Shown: positions 24,140-36,087 of the stretch, piece after piece
Layout: the number at the start of each line of letters is the position of its first letter
Numbering within the stretch: position 1 is the first letter of the stretch
NCBI GenBank assembly: GCA_025766275.1
Contig: JAFKAC010000040.1
Span: 310,001-374,000 of the forward strand
From: Lactarius indigo
Lineage: Eukaryota; Basidiomycota; Agaricomycetes; Russulales; Russulaceae
Length of the DNA stretch: 64,000 nucleotides
Reading direction: 5' to 3'
Notes under the pieces: generated by a model
The model's database searches: none
Told to the model about the DNA's origin: nothing
The model's input: only the letters and a program-made list of their open reading frames with translations
Position numbers and translations under genes: made by a program

Positions 24140-26802
24140 ACCTCTTGCTACGAGCAAGCGATTCTCAGGTCTGGATTTGACTGTACTGGGCTTCTCTCTA
24201 TCTATCCTGGAGTACCGCCCTATCTGTGATACAATGATCGCGCGCTGTATATTTTTCTTGTTATGTATGTATTCTCACTTTTCTTCAATGGGTCGTTTTC
24301 GAGGGTCTTTTGTTGTTCATGTCTACTATCACTATTACTGACCAGATTCGCGGACAATTATTGTGTAGTAACCAAAAATACCAAGCGAATGAAGGCGGGG
24401 GGATTTCAACGGTGTGCACTGCGCGCATCTTATCGGGATTGTATACTCTAGGTATGATGCCTGCCATATTACCAAGCACCCTCTACACATTCTGATTTTC
24501 CCTTACGGAATCATTCATCTTGTGACACAAACCTACATAAGCTCGTGTTTTCCAGCACACCACTTTCCCATGTCTGGACCGGACATGGGGAACTTCCCTA
24601 TTCTCCTCGGTCTGAGAGAGGGAGCTTCGGCTGGTCAAAGCTTTAGGTGTGCGAAGTCGGGCGCAACGAACTTGAAGCGCCTTGGTGGTGTGAAAAGGAG
24701 GACTCTTCCATTTTACGTGATGATGCGCCAGTTTTTTTTGGAGCGCCCCACACTTTCGATCAGACAAAAGCAAAACGACATCAGGACTTGATGCTGAAGA
24801 TTTGTGTACTGCCAACTTGATTTTTTTTTAGTGATTTCGTGATGTTCCACTTAGAAAGATGTTGATCCGAGGGGAAAAGATCGCACTGGCATCTCGATGG
24901 AGGACGGTGGTGGCAGTGAGTGAGTGAGTGATGCCGCGGTGTGGAAGAAAAAGGCGTTCTCAGTTCTAGTTCTCGGAAAGCGAAGCCCGTCGATCCTGTC
25001 GGCTCGGGAATACATGGCCTTTTTTAATTATTCACACGCAGAGAAGGAAAGGACGCAAAATGAAGAAAACGAGGGCTCAGCAGGGCAGGGCAGGAACGAG
25101 CAGAAGATACGGAAGCAAGGGTCCTGTGATAAGAAATACAGAGCGCCGGGACTTGACTAGGCTAAAGTGATGCTGTATTTGGATGGCAGTTGGTCTTTGT
25201 GCGGGGCACGTGAGGGCCTAGCTACCTACAGCGCGAGCGTATGTGCTTGGCGATCATGCGCGTGGCATCGCGGGCGGCGCGCTCACTGGCGCCTTGGGCC
25301 GCACAACGACCCATGGTCAACGGAAGTATCCGTGGACACCAGCTGACACCATGAGGTCGTTGGGCATGAGGGCCCGAATGGGCAAGCGGGTCGCCCCCTA
25401 CCGTTGTCGATAACAGTAGGAGTGGGTGGGGGAGTGTTTAGGCGACTTACAACATGCGTCCATAGCCGAAACTGCGATCTCCCCGGCCCACACACCTTGA
25501 ACAGAGTACCAGAGCTATGCGAAGGAATTGGCGGTGATACGAGTTCATCATGGAGGGTCGGTGCTCGCATTATATGGGTGACCGACTCCTCCGCGCATGC
25601 CTGCGCGCGACGCAGATGGGTCAGTGGCTCGTAGTTGGTTGCCGTGCTGAGGATCTCCAGGACTCCGAGATGTCAGTGCCGCAACATGTGAGGTCAACAG
25701 TCAATCACAACGCACTCAGAGACCGTATGCACCCTCCCGAACATCTCCGTTCCCCCGTCCCCCTCGATTTTCACCGGCGCAGCTGCCTTCGTGTGCACGG
25801 GAATCGTTTTTTCTTGGCGTGGTCGTCATCAGTTTCATCGGTGGGGTGTGCAGGTATCGTAGTTACCGTGGCGGGGCCCTATTTTAACTGCGTAGACGCG
25901 CGCCTTACTTTACATTGTGTGTTGTCATCGATAGCGTATTTTGAGTAGTAGCGCATGGATCAAGTTGCCTCGTACGGGGTTCGTTGATTGTCGCCCCAAG
26001 GGGACTTTCCAGCGATACTCGCCTGGTGACGGAAGTTTAACGGAGTTACTAGGGAAAAGAGAAGTGTTGTGATCATTCGTCTTGTGGCGCGACTTGATTT
26101 GACAGTTGGACAGCTGTAAGTCGACGTAGCAGGTTCAGATTCATCACACGGTCCGGGTACTGTAGGCTGCAGACGACCGATGACGACCGCTTCTTCTCGC
26201 CTCGGCTTTAGTAGTGCTACGAACAAGTAATATTCAGTAGACGTCGCTGATCAATGATTGGAACCCTATGCGAATAAACCACTTTGTGCAGCGCAATGCC
26301 ATCTCAACGCTCCAGTGACTTTGACGTTTTCCCAGACTCGGGATTTGCCCGATCTGGGCATATGCTGTGCGCGTGGGAAAGCGCAACGAAGCGTCAATTA
26401 CAGTCCATCTCGGAATACACTCGGTACAGTATGATTTGAACTATTGATTCGGTCCCGGGTCGCTTCTCTTTTCTCTTTGCCTGGCGCACGGGATCCAATT
26501 TGCCCACAGAGGGTTATATCAATTACCCCCCCCCCGCACTGCCGAACACGCGGGAGGTTCTCTCTTATCGGAAGAGAACCGCCCCACGCTGGAGGCGCCC
26601 AAGGTGCAATCAAACGGCATCTAGTGATGATAAATCGGTGATTCTCTGTCACGCACAGCCTTGGGCGTGTGCGAAGACCTGATCTGGCCTTGTTGTCTGG
26701 GGTGTCTACCTGTATATAGGAGTGGCGCCTGCTTGTGCGCAGGAAGCGCCGTACCCCCAGATCACCCCCAGCTATCCCCCACCTAGTTGCTTACCTGCCA
26801 AG
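24140..26802. other. Spacer between 7TM genes B and C
   Basis: The left part repeats the spacer that follows gene A. A minus-strand peptide (AAQGASERAARDATRMIAKH, about 25310-25230) has a weak counterpart near 20690-20640 and could mark a decayed duplicated gene, but I cannot name it. A C10 run lies at about 26526-26535. No other gene was recognised. Confidence 0.4.
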
Positions 26803-28668
26803 ATGGTCAATTTCCACGATCCCGGCGTTATCCTACAGGACTCCCGTGCGTACCACTTCCTGGCTTGGGTCTAGGGCCTTGGGCCAAGACATTGAACTCG
26901 TTCTTTGCATTGGCAGTGTCGGTAGTGAAGCTCTGGCACACCATAGACGGCCTTTTCATGTGAGTCCTCGCAGTCGTCTCCTTCCCCTTAGCCGCGTTGG
27001 GGCACGACCTCATCCCCCCCATTCGCTTTTCTGTTCCAGATGGGAGTTCTTCATCACTCTCGAGTATGAATTGAGCGTCCTCCGAAGACGTCGCCCATAC
27101 CAGTGGCCAATATGGGTGCGTCCCATGCCTTGTTTTTCCGGGTCCCCGATGCCCGCGGGGTCCAGTGCCTCATGTTAATCACCCCTCCGTGTAGGTTTAC
27201 TCTCTTACACGCGTGTGTACCCTCGTTGCCGTAATTCTTAATATGCTCGGATTCGACGCCTCGAGTCCGATCAATTGTCATGTACGTATCATATCCGCCC
27301 TTCCTGCGCTCGTGCTGATCTCGGTAAAGCTATGGATTATCTTCGAGCTTGTGAGCCGTCTCTTTTCCGGCGGAGAGCGAGGGCTGAGGACCTCCCTCGT
27401 CCACTTTGGTAGATATTTGCCTATTTGGCATTCGCGGCCGCAACACTTCTGATCGTCCTTCGCATGTGCGTCCATCTTCCATATCTCCACGATGCATACA
27501 CCTGCTCCACGAATTGAATGCTCATATTGTGATCGTCGCTACGTAGATATGCCATCTGGGATGGCAACAAAATTGCTGTGTCGATTGCGATGAGCGCCTG
27601 GCTCACCAACGTCGCATTCCTTATCCACGGTAAGTTTCCACCTCATTTTTTTCAGAGCTCAGAAAATTCATGGTTTCGGTTCTTTGTTTTGTATAGCAAT
27701 CACGCAGGTGAGTTAACCTGTCCACCCTCCTAGGGTTGCCGACTCATTGTCTGCAGCTCCGCGCCGCATGGGTGCCTGTGCCAGGCGTCTGCGCAGTGCT
27801 AAATATCGGGAAAAGCAAAAATACCGTCATCGTCACGCTTATTACAGATGTGATCTTATGCCTTGTTATGCTTGTTGGCTTGCTTCGCCTGCGCCAACAC
27901 GGCATCACCATGGTGGGCCTGTGGAATTTCCTCTGGAAGCAGGTAGGTCATGGGAGGTGTCTTGCCCCTCTCCGATCGCTCATACGTTTCCCATCTGAAA
28001 GGGTCTCATTTGGGTCTTCTTGGCCAGCGTCGTGCAGGTCGTCCCGACGGTCAGTCTGGTCACATCTCTAGATCTCTTACCTTTGTCTCACTGTCGTTTT
28101 TATACTGCAGGTCTTCATCAGCTTGAATTTGAACGGTAAGACACATTCATCGCTAGTCTGGTAACGAAGAATAACTTTTTGATTTCGTTGGGAAAACCAG
28201 ATCCTTTCGATCTCGTAGGTTTCCTTGGAGGTTTAATGCTACACGTGTGTTTCTCACGCCGTCCCTACCATACAGATGTTCCAAACTCCCTCACTTATCG
28301 TGATGTCAATCGCTGCGACGCGGATGTATCGCTCTTTGACTGACTTTACGAGTACCTCTGGGCTGTATGTTCTTCCATTTCCGTTCTGTCCTCACGCTAA
28401 CCGCGGTCGTCTTCGCAGTCTATTCGATACTACTCAAACCCGGAGTGGGCGCACGACCACTTCAGAACCCAAACGAATCTCCACAGCGCCGATCCCGCTC
28501 GACCGGATAGGGATGGAGGTGGCCGTGCACAGGTCCTACGAAGATGATTACCCGGCGGCGCACGCGGGCCGATATAGCTCGTATGTCAGCACGGATAGTC
28601 ACTCGCAGGACAAGCCGCCCGCGCTGGACGCCGACAACGACCTCGAGAACGGCGTCAAGGTAGGATGA
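26803..28668 (+). CDS. Seven-transmembrane protein C, third member of the array
   Basis: Exons 26803-26845, 26917-26959, 27040-27115, 27195-27281, 27330-27350, 27413-27465, 27547-27629, 27734-27942, 28002-28049, 28111-28135, 28201-28214, 28276 to 28668; about 346 residues if an in-frame 54-nt intron near 28365-28418 is removed, otherwise 364. Motifs: MVNFHDPGVILQDSLSVVK, WEFFITLEYELSVLRRRRP, FAYLAFAAATLLIVLR, AMSAWLTNVAFLIHG, NTVIVTLITDVILCLVML, DPFDLMFQTPSLIVMSIAAT and RMYRSLTDF. This is the same family as genes A and B but much more diverged, and here the MFQTP helix exon is not split. The C-terminal tail is polar and probably cytoplasmic. Likely the older member, with A and B a recent duplicate pair. 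Confidence 0.83.
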
Positions 28669-29614
28669 GCCCCCCCCCCCCCCCCCTGGTGGCAGAAATA
28701 TATTCATCACACCTGCGGCGCTGGACTTCCCACGAACGTGCTTGTCGTTTATGCGGAGTGGCGCTTATTCGACCCACCTATGATCCGAGTAGTAGTTGTA
28801 GTAGTTGTAGTAGTAACTTATTTCATTGATTCGTAGGAGAGGGCTTTCCCTTGGCGATGAGGGATTTTTTAGGTTCGTGGGTTCACCATTTGGGGAAACG
28901 CGGACAAGGATTGTTGTAACTTCCTTTTTGGTTAGCTCGTGGGACTGTCATCTAAAGTGTCTACTCATGTGATCATCAACTCGTGAAACAAAATAGAGCA
29001 CCTCATCCCACGCCCTGCAAGAGCCATTACAGAAGCAGACTGAAGGTGCGGGCATTTCGGAGATAAGGGACGTAACGGGTTTGGTAACGGGGCTATGCAC
29101 ATTCACATGGTATAGCTAGTCCAGGCGATAGAGACGAATGGGGTCAACGCTGCATAGACCGTGATACGAAAGCTCGAAGGATGGCCCCATGGCCAGAAAA
29201 TAAACTTCATTAGAGGGCTTCCACGAATTGGGGTGATCAAAGGGCTATTTGCGCTGGACATGAGCCCACGCAACACCACACGAGGTTCTGGCACGCCTCC
29301 TGGCCCTCAGGCCTCAGGGAGGAATACGAGCGTAGATATTCAGTAATACGTCCAACATGCGGCTGGCCTAGCAAAACTCCCGCGCTTCGGCCAATTTGGG
29401 CCTTTACTTTTCCCTCTAACTTTAGATGTATTTCGTTTCTTAAACACTTCCTGTATCTACTTCTTTGACTCTCAGCTAAGTCTCAGTGTCTTTCCCCCAG
29501 GGCTTCAGAACCCTTTCTAGTTCGGTGTGACCCCTTTCTTGAATTCACCGGTGTCTCGCACCTTCGCGCGCCCTTGGTGACTTTAGAGAGATACGCCCCC
29601 GGTCATAGCAGACC
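28669..29614. other. Intergenic with C17 run and GTA-rich microsatellite
   Basis: A run of 17 C residues begins just after the stop of the 7TM gene C (28670-28686). A GTAGTAGTT-type microsatellite lies at about 28789-28816. No gene was recognised. The right edge meets the first copy of the large duplicated unit. Confidence 0.5.
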
Positions 29615-29827
29615 CCTCTTTCCCTTTCCCATACTACACCGTATACTACCGTACAAAACATCGTACCATGCCATAGAGGCTCGAACTTGGGTCTTACGGA
29701 TACAGTTTACGGTATCCTAGTCACCATATCAGTGACATGTTCTATTACTAGTATTCCACAATTCCATACCCGCAATATATACTGCCTGGACAGCGTGTCA
29801 TCCAAAGCCCATGCTACATATGTACTA

Positions 29828-32800
29828 CTACCAACCACGCTCAGAAAAGACCTCCGCAACCTTACGCTGTCCATGTGCTATGGCTTCTTGTCTTGGAGTC
29901 CGCCCATGGGCGGACCGAGCATCCACATCTGCGCCACGCTCTACTAAGAGCAGGCAAATATCCAAGTACCCCTTCGCCGAACCGAAATGCAATGCGGTCT
30001 GCCAGGACCTCGTTTTTGCGTTCACATCAGCACCATGGTCGAGCAGTAATTGCGCAACATCCAGATGTCCATTCATTGACGCCTGAAGCAGCGGGGTCCA
30101 GCCGCCTCGAGTCCGCGAGTTCACGTTTGCACCGCGTTCGATCAGCAATTTTGCCACCTCCAGTCTTCCCTGGGCTGATGCGCCTTGCAATGCAGTAGGG
30201 CGACCGCTGTCCCTTTCGTCGACATCTGAACCTTGGTCAAGTAATGACTGCACCACGTCCAGCTGTCCGTTTACTGACGCAGTGTGCAACGAGGGTGACT
30301 CGAAATCGAGGGGTGCTACCTCTTCTCCGAGTTTCCGTGTCGGCCGAACAGCATTAGGGGACTGAATTTGCGGTCGGACGATTGACACTGCATCCGCCGT
30401 GTGCCCGGATAAGAAATTCGCCACCTCGAGTTTCCCTGAGTCGAATGCCAGGTCCAACGGCGTCTTATTGTTGTCATTACATATATTGAAATCCGCACCA
30501 CTCTGGAGAAGGAGCTTCACGACGTCAAGATGGCCATTGCTTGCTGCTGTATGCAACGGAGTCCGACCTTCGTCGTTGGGGGAATCCGGGTCTGCACCGT
30601 TGTCAATTAAGAACCGAACGACATCCAAATGGCCTTTATCCGATGCTATATTCAGCGGGGTCAAGCCGTCTAAGGATCGAGAGTTCACATCCGCGCCGTG
30701 CTGGATCAGTAGCCGCGATATCTCCACTTTTCCGATAGAGGAAGCTGCGGCTAATGGTGTCCAGCGCATTATTGTTGGAAGATCGACATCGGCGTCGTGC
30801 TCGAGTAACAACCGTACAATATCAGTGCGTCCGGCATTCGATGCCCTGTGCAATGGGTTGGCCCCGTTAATATCCAGAGCATTTACATCGGCGCCACATC
30901 GAAGAAGTGAAGATGCGACATCCATGTCGCCAATTTCTAGTGCCGCGATCAATGAAGTCTGGTGATACCCTCCCCTGGCACGAATATCCCCTGGGTAGGT
31001 CGAAATCAGGTGCTCCACAAGCCAGCGGAGACGACAATGTATCGCGTAATACAATGGTGGTGCATCTGGCCGAGAGGGGTGCTTCGTGGGCATGGATTCT
31101 CGCCAAGGGTCGTCGAGGTCGTATATCCAGATCCATGCAGAGAACTGTGGATTATCCGGGTCAAACAGCCGTTGCGTGGCTTCCCGGATCGTCGATGACA
31201 CATCCCCGAACTGGCCGTGTTCAAACCAGTGCCGTGCCGCGTAATCAGCGAGCGGAAACTCCCTAATGCTCTCTTGGTCGATCCGCTCGTCGAGCTGGAG
31301 TAAGACCCCGAGGGAGGCTTGCGCGAGAGTGGAATGTGCCAAGTGAGGGATGATGTGATAGCAAGACACATCCTCGCTCGCCGCGATTAGCCGATCCGAT
31401 GTCAGGAATTCCTTCACGGAAAAGTGGGAAAATTGAACGATTCGAGACCCATTCACATTGACGACCGTGATGAGACTCGAGCACGCCGAAAGTACAGCTT
31501 CTTCGGCATCGCCTAATTGCCAGCCCACGTCAAACTGTGGGACAGCTCCTGGACCGAATCGAACTGCCAGAATCTCCGCAAGCTCCTCGACGCGAAGTGG
31601 CCGAACAGATACGGCGAGACATTGGAAGAGTCGGTGTGCGAACTGTCGCTTCACTTTATCGATCCGAAGTAACATGTGTTCGTATGTTTCGTCCAACGTC
31701 TCCGGTAGGTGGTCCAAAATACCATGGATACTTGCGGGGAAACATCGGCGCAAGATGTCCAACAAGCAGTAAACCCATCTGAACCTGTCACACATATTAA
31801 GCAACAGTCCAAGAAAAACATAGAAGGAATAACCCACATGCCGTCTGCTTTCTCCGAGAGTCTATCGATAACCAGCTGCCTATTCTCTGACTTCCATCTT
31901 CGCATATTCCGATCGGAGTGGACCACTGATTTGATATACCCTAATATGTCTGCCATTTGTCCGCTTTCTTCGTGGAGTGAAATTCGGAACGACGCCAAAG
32001 GTTCGAGAATGCACCGGATGTCGATCTCCGGGCGACTGGAAACGCATAGATGTACATTCGGAAGCTGCAAACCGACAAGATCTTCCAGGAACTGGAGTAT
32101 ATTTTCACGAGCGGTCGGCATGCCGGAGATATTCGGAGATTCGTCGATAGCATCAATGATGATATACGTCGCTGGCTGTACTGGGGCCTTGAGCATATCC
32201 GTCAGGCATTGAAAAAGTGCGCCATCAGAAGGCTGCTGGGCTCCCTCATCGTAGTCCAAATAGAAATTCGAGAAAATATCATGGCAAGCGTCAGATTTGG
32301 CACTGAGCTGGGAGAGGAGGGAGGAGAGTAGGTCGCGTCGTCGTTGCTTGTGAGTGTCCCTGAAGTCGAAGAAAAAGTAGGCCATCAAAGCGAGTCCAGC
32401 CTTGTGGATCCTGTCGATTTCTCGGACGATCGTAGACCTGGGACTGTGCGTGAATACCCACGATCGGAGGTGGTGAGGCACCACATACATCAGAATAGTT
32501 TTCCCGGAACCGGCTACAGAGGGGAAATGGATCAGGATTGTCGCAAGATATTAATTTCAGAAACCCACGTTTTCCCTGGATCCACAATAGGGAGCCCTTC
32601 GCATTCCACTCGGCGAAGACGCTTCTTTCGCAGAACCACGTTGCAGTCCCGTCTTGATAGGCATCACGCGCAATGTTGTAGTTGGATGACGGGTCTGATG
32701 GGGAGAGCCAACTTCGGGACGCCTTTTGTAAGCGGTCACCTGCGACTGGCTGTAGCACCACAGGACCACAATGGTAGAACCGACAAATAACGAACGCTTG

Positions 32801-33819
32801 ATCTTATTTATATCGCTCGAAATTTGCTGCATCATATCTACGAACATGATCAGCTTCTGCGACGCCGATTCATCATGATAAACGAAATAAATGCTCACCC
32901 AAAGCCTTCCATATCCCGTCCACGGATGTTTTGCCATCTATCAACGCAACTCCTCATTAGACCGTCTATTGACATTTGAGAAGCTTTGCATACCATCGAT
33001 GACTACCTTGACGTTATTCACAAGTCCGCAGACTACTTCGAATGTCTGGGTCATAGTCATCCGACCCTCCTCTTGGGTGAGACGATCTAGCCTGCGTAGG
33101 ATGGCCTCTATCTCGCTTTCTCCCAGTAACTTCTTTGCGAATTTCTCTGCGCAGCCTTGAGCCTTCGGTTGTCAAAGAGATGGGTACACTTACTGAATCT
33201 TCCCTGCTTAATTTGTTTGGTAGCGAGAGCAAGCACGGAAAGTAGCTCGACCATCATTTTTACGCTCATCTCGGTCATGAAAGGAGTCAAGGGGAGATCG
33301 GTGTAGATTCGGAGGCGCTTGAGGAAATTTGCGAGGCATTCAAACAATTCGACGAGGGCATCGTAGCTCGAGCTGACGCCACTGGCTGCCTGAATCCGAT
33401 TATGACAAGGCGATATGGTTGGAGAATGTGATGGAATACGTACTGCGATGAGGACATCGACTCCAGCAAAGACGGCCTTTGCTGGTTCGAACGGAACCTA
33501 GGAACAGGATTTCTGAGAAAGAGTAAATGGAAAGAATTAGGATATTTGGGCTCACTAAGGAGATGGACGCGCCAAGAACAGCAGATAATGTGTGGACGAC
33601 CTGGACTACGGGGCTGAGCCAGTTGAGCAACTTGCGATTTCCATCGCGGAAATCTTTGAACTTGTTAGCACCGTCTTCGAGTAGCTTAAGGACGTCATCG
33701 GGAGAGGCGCAAGATCGAATGGTGTCGGCAAGTGGGTATGTTGCGAGGTCTATGCCAACTTGGTTGGTGTAGTCGGCGAGAGCAGCATCAAGGATTGGTT
33801 TAAATGATATTGAAGGCAT
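29828..33819 (-). CDS. Goodbye-NACHT-winged helix-ankyrin receptor, unit 1 (intact)
   Basis: Cytosolic STAND (NLR-like) signalling ATPase; fungal relatives act in non-self recognition and regulated cell death. Exons on minus: 33819-33556, 33497-33444, 33389-33194, 33146-32994, 32937-32899, 32837-32796, 32739-32569, 32513-31838, 31784-29828; total 3552 nt, 1183 residues, all phases fit. Layout: Goodbye domain about 1-245 (ALADYTNQVGIDLATYPLAD, RRLDRLTQEEGRMT). The NACHT has Walker A GKPGSGKTI created across the intron at 32568-32514, a Walker B-like TYIIIDAIDESP and CVSSRPEIDIR. The winged helix begins near 530 (LPETLDETYEHMLLRID, QFSHFSVKEFLTSDRL). About eleven ankyrin repeats (770-1170) are split by a 35-residue linker. 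It is head-to-head with the BBC1-like gene, about 520 bp apart. It is the only receptor of the three that is open throughout. Confidence 0.92.
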
Positions 33820-33921
33820 TTTTTCACGGTCTCTCTCGGAGATGTGCTTGGGTGGTCAGTGAGTGCGGGAATGCCAGTGGGACTTAGTCCGTACTTAAGC
33901 TAGGGAAGGCTGCGGGCCCAT

Positions 33922-33968
33922 ATCAACACATCGTGATTTACCGCCCGGATCGCGATGTGTGAGTTGAT
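33922..33968. promoter_or_regulatory. Imperfect palindrome in shared divergent promoter, unit 1
   Basis: ATCAACACATCGTGAT (33922-33937) and ATCGCGATGTGTGAGTTGAT (33949-33968) are inverted repeats around an 11-nt centre, between the receptor start (33819) and the BBC1-like start (34342). The same element occurs at 48695-48740 and 58827-58872, with a compensating pair of changes. It could be a transcription-factor operator; no factor can be named. Confidence 0.5.
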
Positions 33969-34341
33969 GAGACCATGGGATACACCCAATGCTAGAGCCT
34001 TCTGTAGGTGTTTCTCATACATCATACATTCATACTAGTACGAGGTTTAAGTTCAATGGTTGCCAGTGGTAGTACGAGGTCAGTAACCAATGGCAAGTAC
34101 TAACACATCAATCACACGCCTGGTCAATAGTATCGAACCTTATCACGGTCTGATCATACACCTGTACATCAGCTTCTTATTTTTGCCTTGATTCTTGCGA
34201 AGGCAGTTTCCCACAGGTGAGGGCGACAAAGAAGGATTGAGACAGCGTCACGGTCCGGACTCCCGGGGGAAATGGAACTGACGGCCCGGGGGTGTGGCCA
34301 GTACAATGATAAATCACTTATCCCCTCTCCCCCACACAACA

Positions 34342-36028
34342 ATGTTCTCCGGCAAGTTCCAATATGATGACCTCCAGGAATCCAATCTGATCTCGTAGCA
34401 GTTTCCAGTTTGAAAGAAAAGGCTTCTCAGGCTAAAACTGCTGGAGCCAAATCATATAGTTCGGCGCGTGACAAGATCGCCTCATCTGGTGGCCCCTCCA
34501 CGGCTAAAGCAAAGCGTCCCCCACCACCACCACTGAGGGAGGCATCTGGAAACCAAAGAGACGACCTGAGGACTGTGGGATTGCATGCTTCATCTTCCGA
34601 CGTCCCCGAAGGGACTGCAGACGTCGATAGGATTGACTGGGCGAACCTTTCACATGAAGACAAGCAAGTATTCTTTACATGGCTCGATGAATTCTTCGCC
34701 CGCTATTTAGACCAACCCCAGCCTTTTGTATGTGTTTCTCCTCCCGTTGATGGATCAAGCACATCTATGCCTTCGCCTTCGCCGTCGCCGCGACCCTCCC
34801 CGTCTCTCCCGCCTCGCAGAGATAGCCAACAGGCGAGTCAGAATACAGGTTCCGACCACCCGAACGTCACCCCCGCTGCCCCAGCGGTTGGCCGTTGGAA
34901 CCTTCCTCCCGTGTTGTCTCAGCGTGGACCTGTACGTCCCTTCTGTACTGCATTTACACTGCCATTGAGATTATCGCAGCCGAAGATCAATCTCTCAACA
35001 AGACCCCCAACACCTACCAAATTTGCGTCGCCGATACCGCCTCCGCCAAACACACATTCTGTTGATTCAGGTTCGTGAATATCGAGACTTTATGTGATAT
35101 TTGTTCCTGAAATGAATTATCCATGGTAGCCGACCTTCAGATGTCGTTCCCCCCGCCTACTGAAAACGGCTCCGCTGCTGCTGATCTCGCATGGTACATG
35201 CTCCCCTCCACACCTTGGGACACCGACTGGTATGCCTCCGACTTGCCGATCCCACCGCACCTCAATGGATCGCCCGAGATCCGCTTTGCGGGCGCCTTTG
35301 GCTCGGACGGGCATTCGAAGATGGCACGTGGCGTGATGCTCTTCTCAGACTTCAGCATGTGCTGGTACTCCGTGACGTACGGCAGCGGGCCTCCTGCTCG
35401 CTGGGCGCGTTTCCGGCCGTGCCCAGAGCCAATGCCTGCCGCTGCGTTGCAGCGCGCAGCACAGACACATGGCACGGTGGTGGCGGCGTTCGCAGTGAGC
35501 GCAGAGGCGTCAGGACGGCCTGTCGCGTGCGGCGAGTGCTGGGATATCGCCCATGAGGCGCTTCTGCACACCGCGACCCTCTGCGCGCCGCATGACGCCC
35601 TGGTCCTGAGCACCTCGCGTGTGCACGGGCACCTGCTCTTCTGTGGGCGACCCGGAGTCGGTCGGTGGCGCGGCGGGGATGACTGCCTGCGAGCAGGAGA
35701 TGTTGTTGAATGGCGGTCGGTTCGCATCGGTGCGGCGCAGTTTGGGGCATTCGCGATCCTGGGAGACCCAGACCATACTGCGGTCCTTGTAGAGGACACC
35801 GTTCCCCGCTGTGCCGTTGCGGATGGCGAGGGCGTGCGGCCAGGTGATGTCGGCGTCCTGACGGTGGTGGAACAGATAGCGGGACGCGCGCCGAGACGCG
35901 CATCGTATGATCTCGCCAAGCTGCAGGAAGGGGAGGTGTGGGTATACCGTCCGGTTGGGATGGTGGAGTATCTCGGCTCGACGTTGAGCATCGACATACC
36001 TTCAGCACTTGAGACTTATGCGCTCTAG
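34342..36028 (+). CDS. BBC1/AIM3-like protein with C-terminal cysteine-proteinase-fold domain, unit 1
   Basis: Resembles fungal Bbc1-type cortical actin-patch factors, which in yeast restrain actin assembly at endocytic sites. Two main exons, 34410-35070 and 35130-36028, encode about 519 residues. They hold an N-terminal KEKASQAKTAGAKSYSSARD segment, IDWANLSHEDKQVFFTWLDE, a proline/serine-rich middle, then the C-terminal domain (ADLAWYMLPSTPWDTDWYAS, GVMLFSDFSMCWYSV, GECWDIAHEALL, RWRGGDDCLRAGDVVEW, GDPDHTAVLVED, EGEVWVYRPVGMVEYLG). Cys in ECWD and His in DPDH are the candidate active-site pair; activity is not established for the family. The likely start ATG at 34342 gives MFSGKFQYDDLQESNLIS and then meets a stop. 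Skipping 14 bases (GTAGCAGTTTCCAG) restores frame, too short for a normal intron, so the 5' end is doubtful. Divergent from the receptor. Confidence 0.72.
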
Positions 36029-36039
36029 AACTAGATCTG

Positions 36040-36052
36040 GAATGACTGTGTA

Positions 36053-36087
<35 letters not shown>

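Noticed and set aside
35137..36008. Long minus-strand ORFs opposite the BBC1-like C-terminal exon (also 49914-50836)
   Set aside because: GC-rich shadow ORFs rich in Arg, Pro and Ser without motifs. The sense strand has a conserved domain.
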